Shown piece after piece: positions 63,662 to 64,000 of a DNA stretch of 64,000 nucleotides. How positions within the stretch are numbered: position 1 is the stretch's first letter; every line of letters starts with the position of its first letter. This DNA comes from Vibrio sp. CB1-14 (GTDB taxonomy: Bacteria; Pseudomonadota; Gammaproteobacteria; Enterobacterales; Vibrionaceae). Made by a program: the position numbers and the translations under genes. Location of the stretch: positions 1,740,653 through 1,804,652 of the forward strand of contig NZ_CP115921.1 of assembly GCF_040412085.2 (NCBI RefSeq), written 5' to 3'. Under the pieces are notes generated by a model, which did not search any database, was not told the origin of the DNA, and was given only the letters and a program-made list of their open reading frames with translations.

Positions 63662-64000
63662 TCATACCGCTACCTGTTCTTGTCGATACCAACGGTTAAA
63701 TTGCTCTATCTTCATTGGCCGCGCTATCGCATAACCTTGGGCAATTTCACATCCTACTTCCAATAACAACTCCTTTGCTTCCCAATCTTCTAAACCTTCT
63801 GCCACAACCGTTTTGTCGAAGGTTGAGGCCAAACTCATCACAGCCTTCAAAAGCCCCCAATTCTTACTATCTTTTTGCAAGCCAATAATAAAGCTCCTAT
63901 CGACTTTCAACACGTCAGCGGGAAGATCTCTTAAATAAGAGAGGGTTGAATAGCCAGTTCCAAAATCATCAATTGCCACACTCACCCCAAACGACTGACA
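63662..64000 (-). CDS. EAL-domain protein, C-terminal end (5' part cut by window edge)
   Basis: Only the last 112 residues are visible; the gene continues past the right edge. The part shows the EAL phosphodiesterase segments AIDDFGTGYSTLSYLRDLPADVLKVDRSFI (conserved DDFGTG loop and catalytic-side residues), TVVAEGLEDWEAKELL (with the base Glu) and QGYAIARPM. A complete EAL domain hydrolyses c-di-GMP to pGpG. The upstream E-A-L motif and any sensor or GGDEF domain are outside the window, so activity and input cannot be judged. Confidence 0.85.
   Translation of the reverse strand, partial: CQSFGVSVAIDDFGTGYSTLSYLRDLPADVLKVDRSFIIGLQKDSKNWGLLKAVMSLASTFDKTVVAEGLEDWEAKELLLEVGCEIAQGYAIARPMKIEQFNRWYRQEQVAV

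Noticed and set aside
1..64000. tRNA or rRNA genes, CRISPR arrays, IS elements, integron cassettes and prophage
   Set aside because: No cloverleaf, repeat-spacer array, transposase, integrase or phage structural gene was seen; the XRE regulator alone is not evidence of a prophage.

Overview
The window reads as chromosome from a marine gamma-proteobacterium, almost certainly a Vibrio (Vibrionaceae). The basis is the close match of many proteins to gamma-proteobacterial families (TyrP, Gsk, HelD, GuaC, SbcCD, PepT, MalS, Alx), the very high load of chemotaxis and c-di-GMP proteins, tandem general porins, and recognisable TyrR, PurR, Zur, FNR and MalT sites. The gene set (guaC, sbcDC, efflux, sulfatases) would suit the second Vibrio chromosome, but that is inference. 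No tRNA, rRNA, CRISPR array, IS element or prophage was seen. Coding density is high and the gene content is mostly ordinary housekeeping and accessory metabolism.

Layout. 1-6.1 kb: an edge-truncated membrane endonuclease/exonuclease/phosphatase protein, a tiny acidic ORF, tyrosine permease tyrP with a perfect TyrR box, a chemoreceptor, a zinc-ribbon peptide, a HAD phosphatase, an unknown protein and lipoprotein CreA. 6.1-13.1 kb: a PAS-GGDEF diguanylate cyclase with a Cys-rich tail, inosine-guanosine kinase gsk, formate-tetrahydrofolate ligase fhs behind a PurR box, an OmpA-like lipoprotein, a DsbA-like lipoprotein paired with a membrane FKBP, and a YqaB-like phosphatase. 13.4-19.1 kb: a second chemoreceptor, a short-chain dehydrogenase, a LysR regulator and helicase IV. 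19.2-25.0 kb: a divergent pair of paralogous sulfatases, two small proteins, and a ShyB-like cell-wall endopeptidase behind a Zur box. 25-32.4 kb: aldo/keto reductase, XRE regulator, two tandem paralogous porins, two unrecognised proteins, a SpoIIAA-like protein and a GNAT-like protein.

32.4-44.4 kb: guaC with a long, structured leader and a PurR box, NAD(P)HX repair enzyme nnr, a small membrane protein with a DUF6279 lipoprotein, an unusual two-domain 6-pyruvoyl-tetrahydropterin-synthase-like protein, di-haem peroxidase ccp with an FNR box, a glycine-zipper protein, a LysR regulator, OmpA, MetY and an ADP-ribosylglycohydrolase. 44.4-51.1 kb: the sbcD-sbcC-yqfB operon and an RstA/RstB-like two-component system. 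51.4-58 kb: an RND efflux pump operon behind an FNR box, an MscS-type channel and pepT. 58-64 kb: small proteins, alx with a yybP-ykoY type manganese riboswitch, a 30-residue basic peptide gene, a secreted unknown, periplasmic alpha-amylase malS with MalT boxes, and the C-terminal end of an EAL-domain protein.

How the genes work together. gsk, fhs and guaC form a purine salvage/one-carbon set, two of them carrying PurR boxes. Several genes carry envelope and nutrient-sensing logic: zinc (Zur on the endopeptidase), manganese (riboswitch on alx), oxygen (FNR on ccp and perhaps the RND pump), maltodextrin (MalT on malS) and aromatic amino acids (TyrR on tyrP). The most unusual signals are the guaC leader (a terminator hairpin inside a possible three-way junction with two identical 12-nt hairpin tips), the PTPS-like protein whose family motifs are divided between its two halves, an XRE-regulator/porin-1 shared operator motif, and unannotated peptide genes of 30 and 34 residues.
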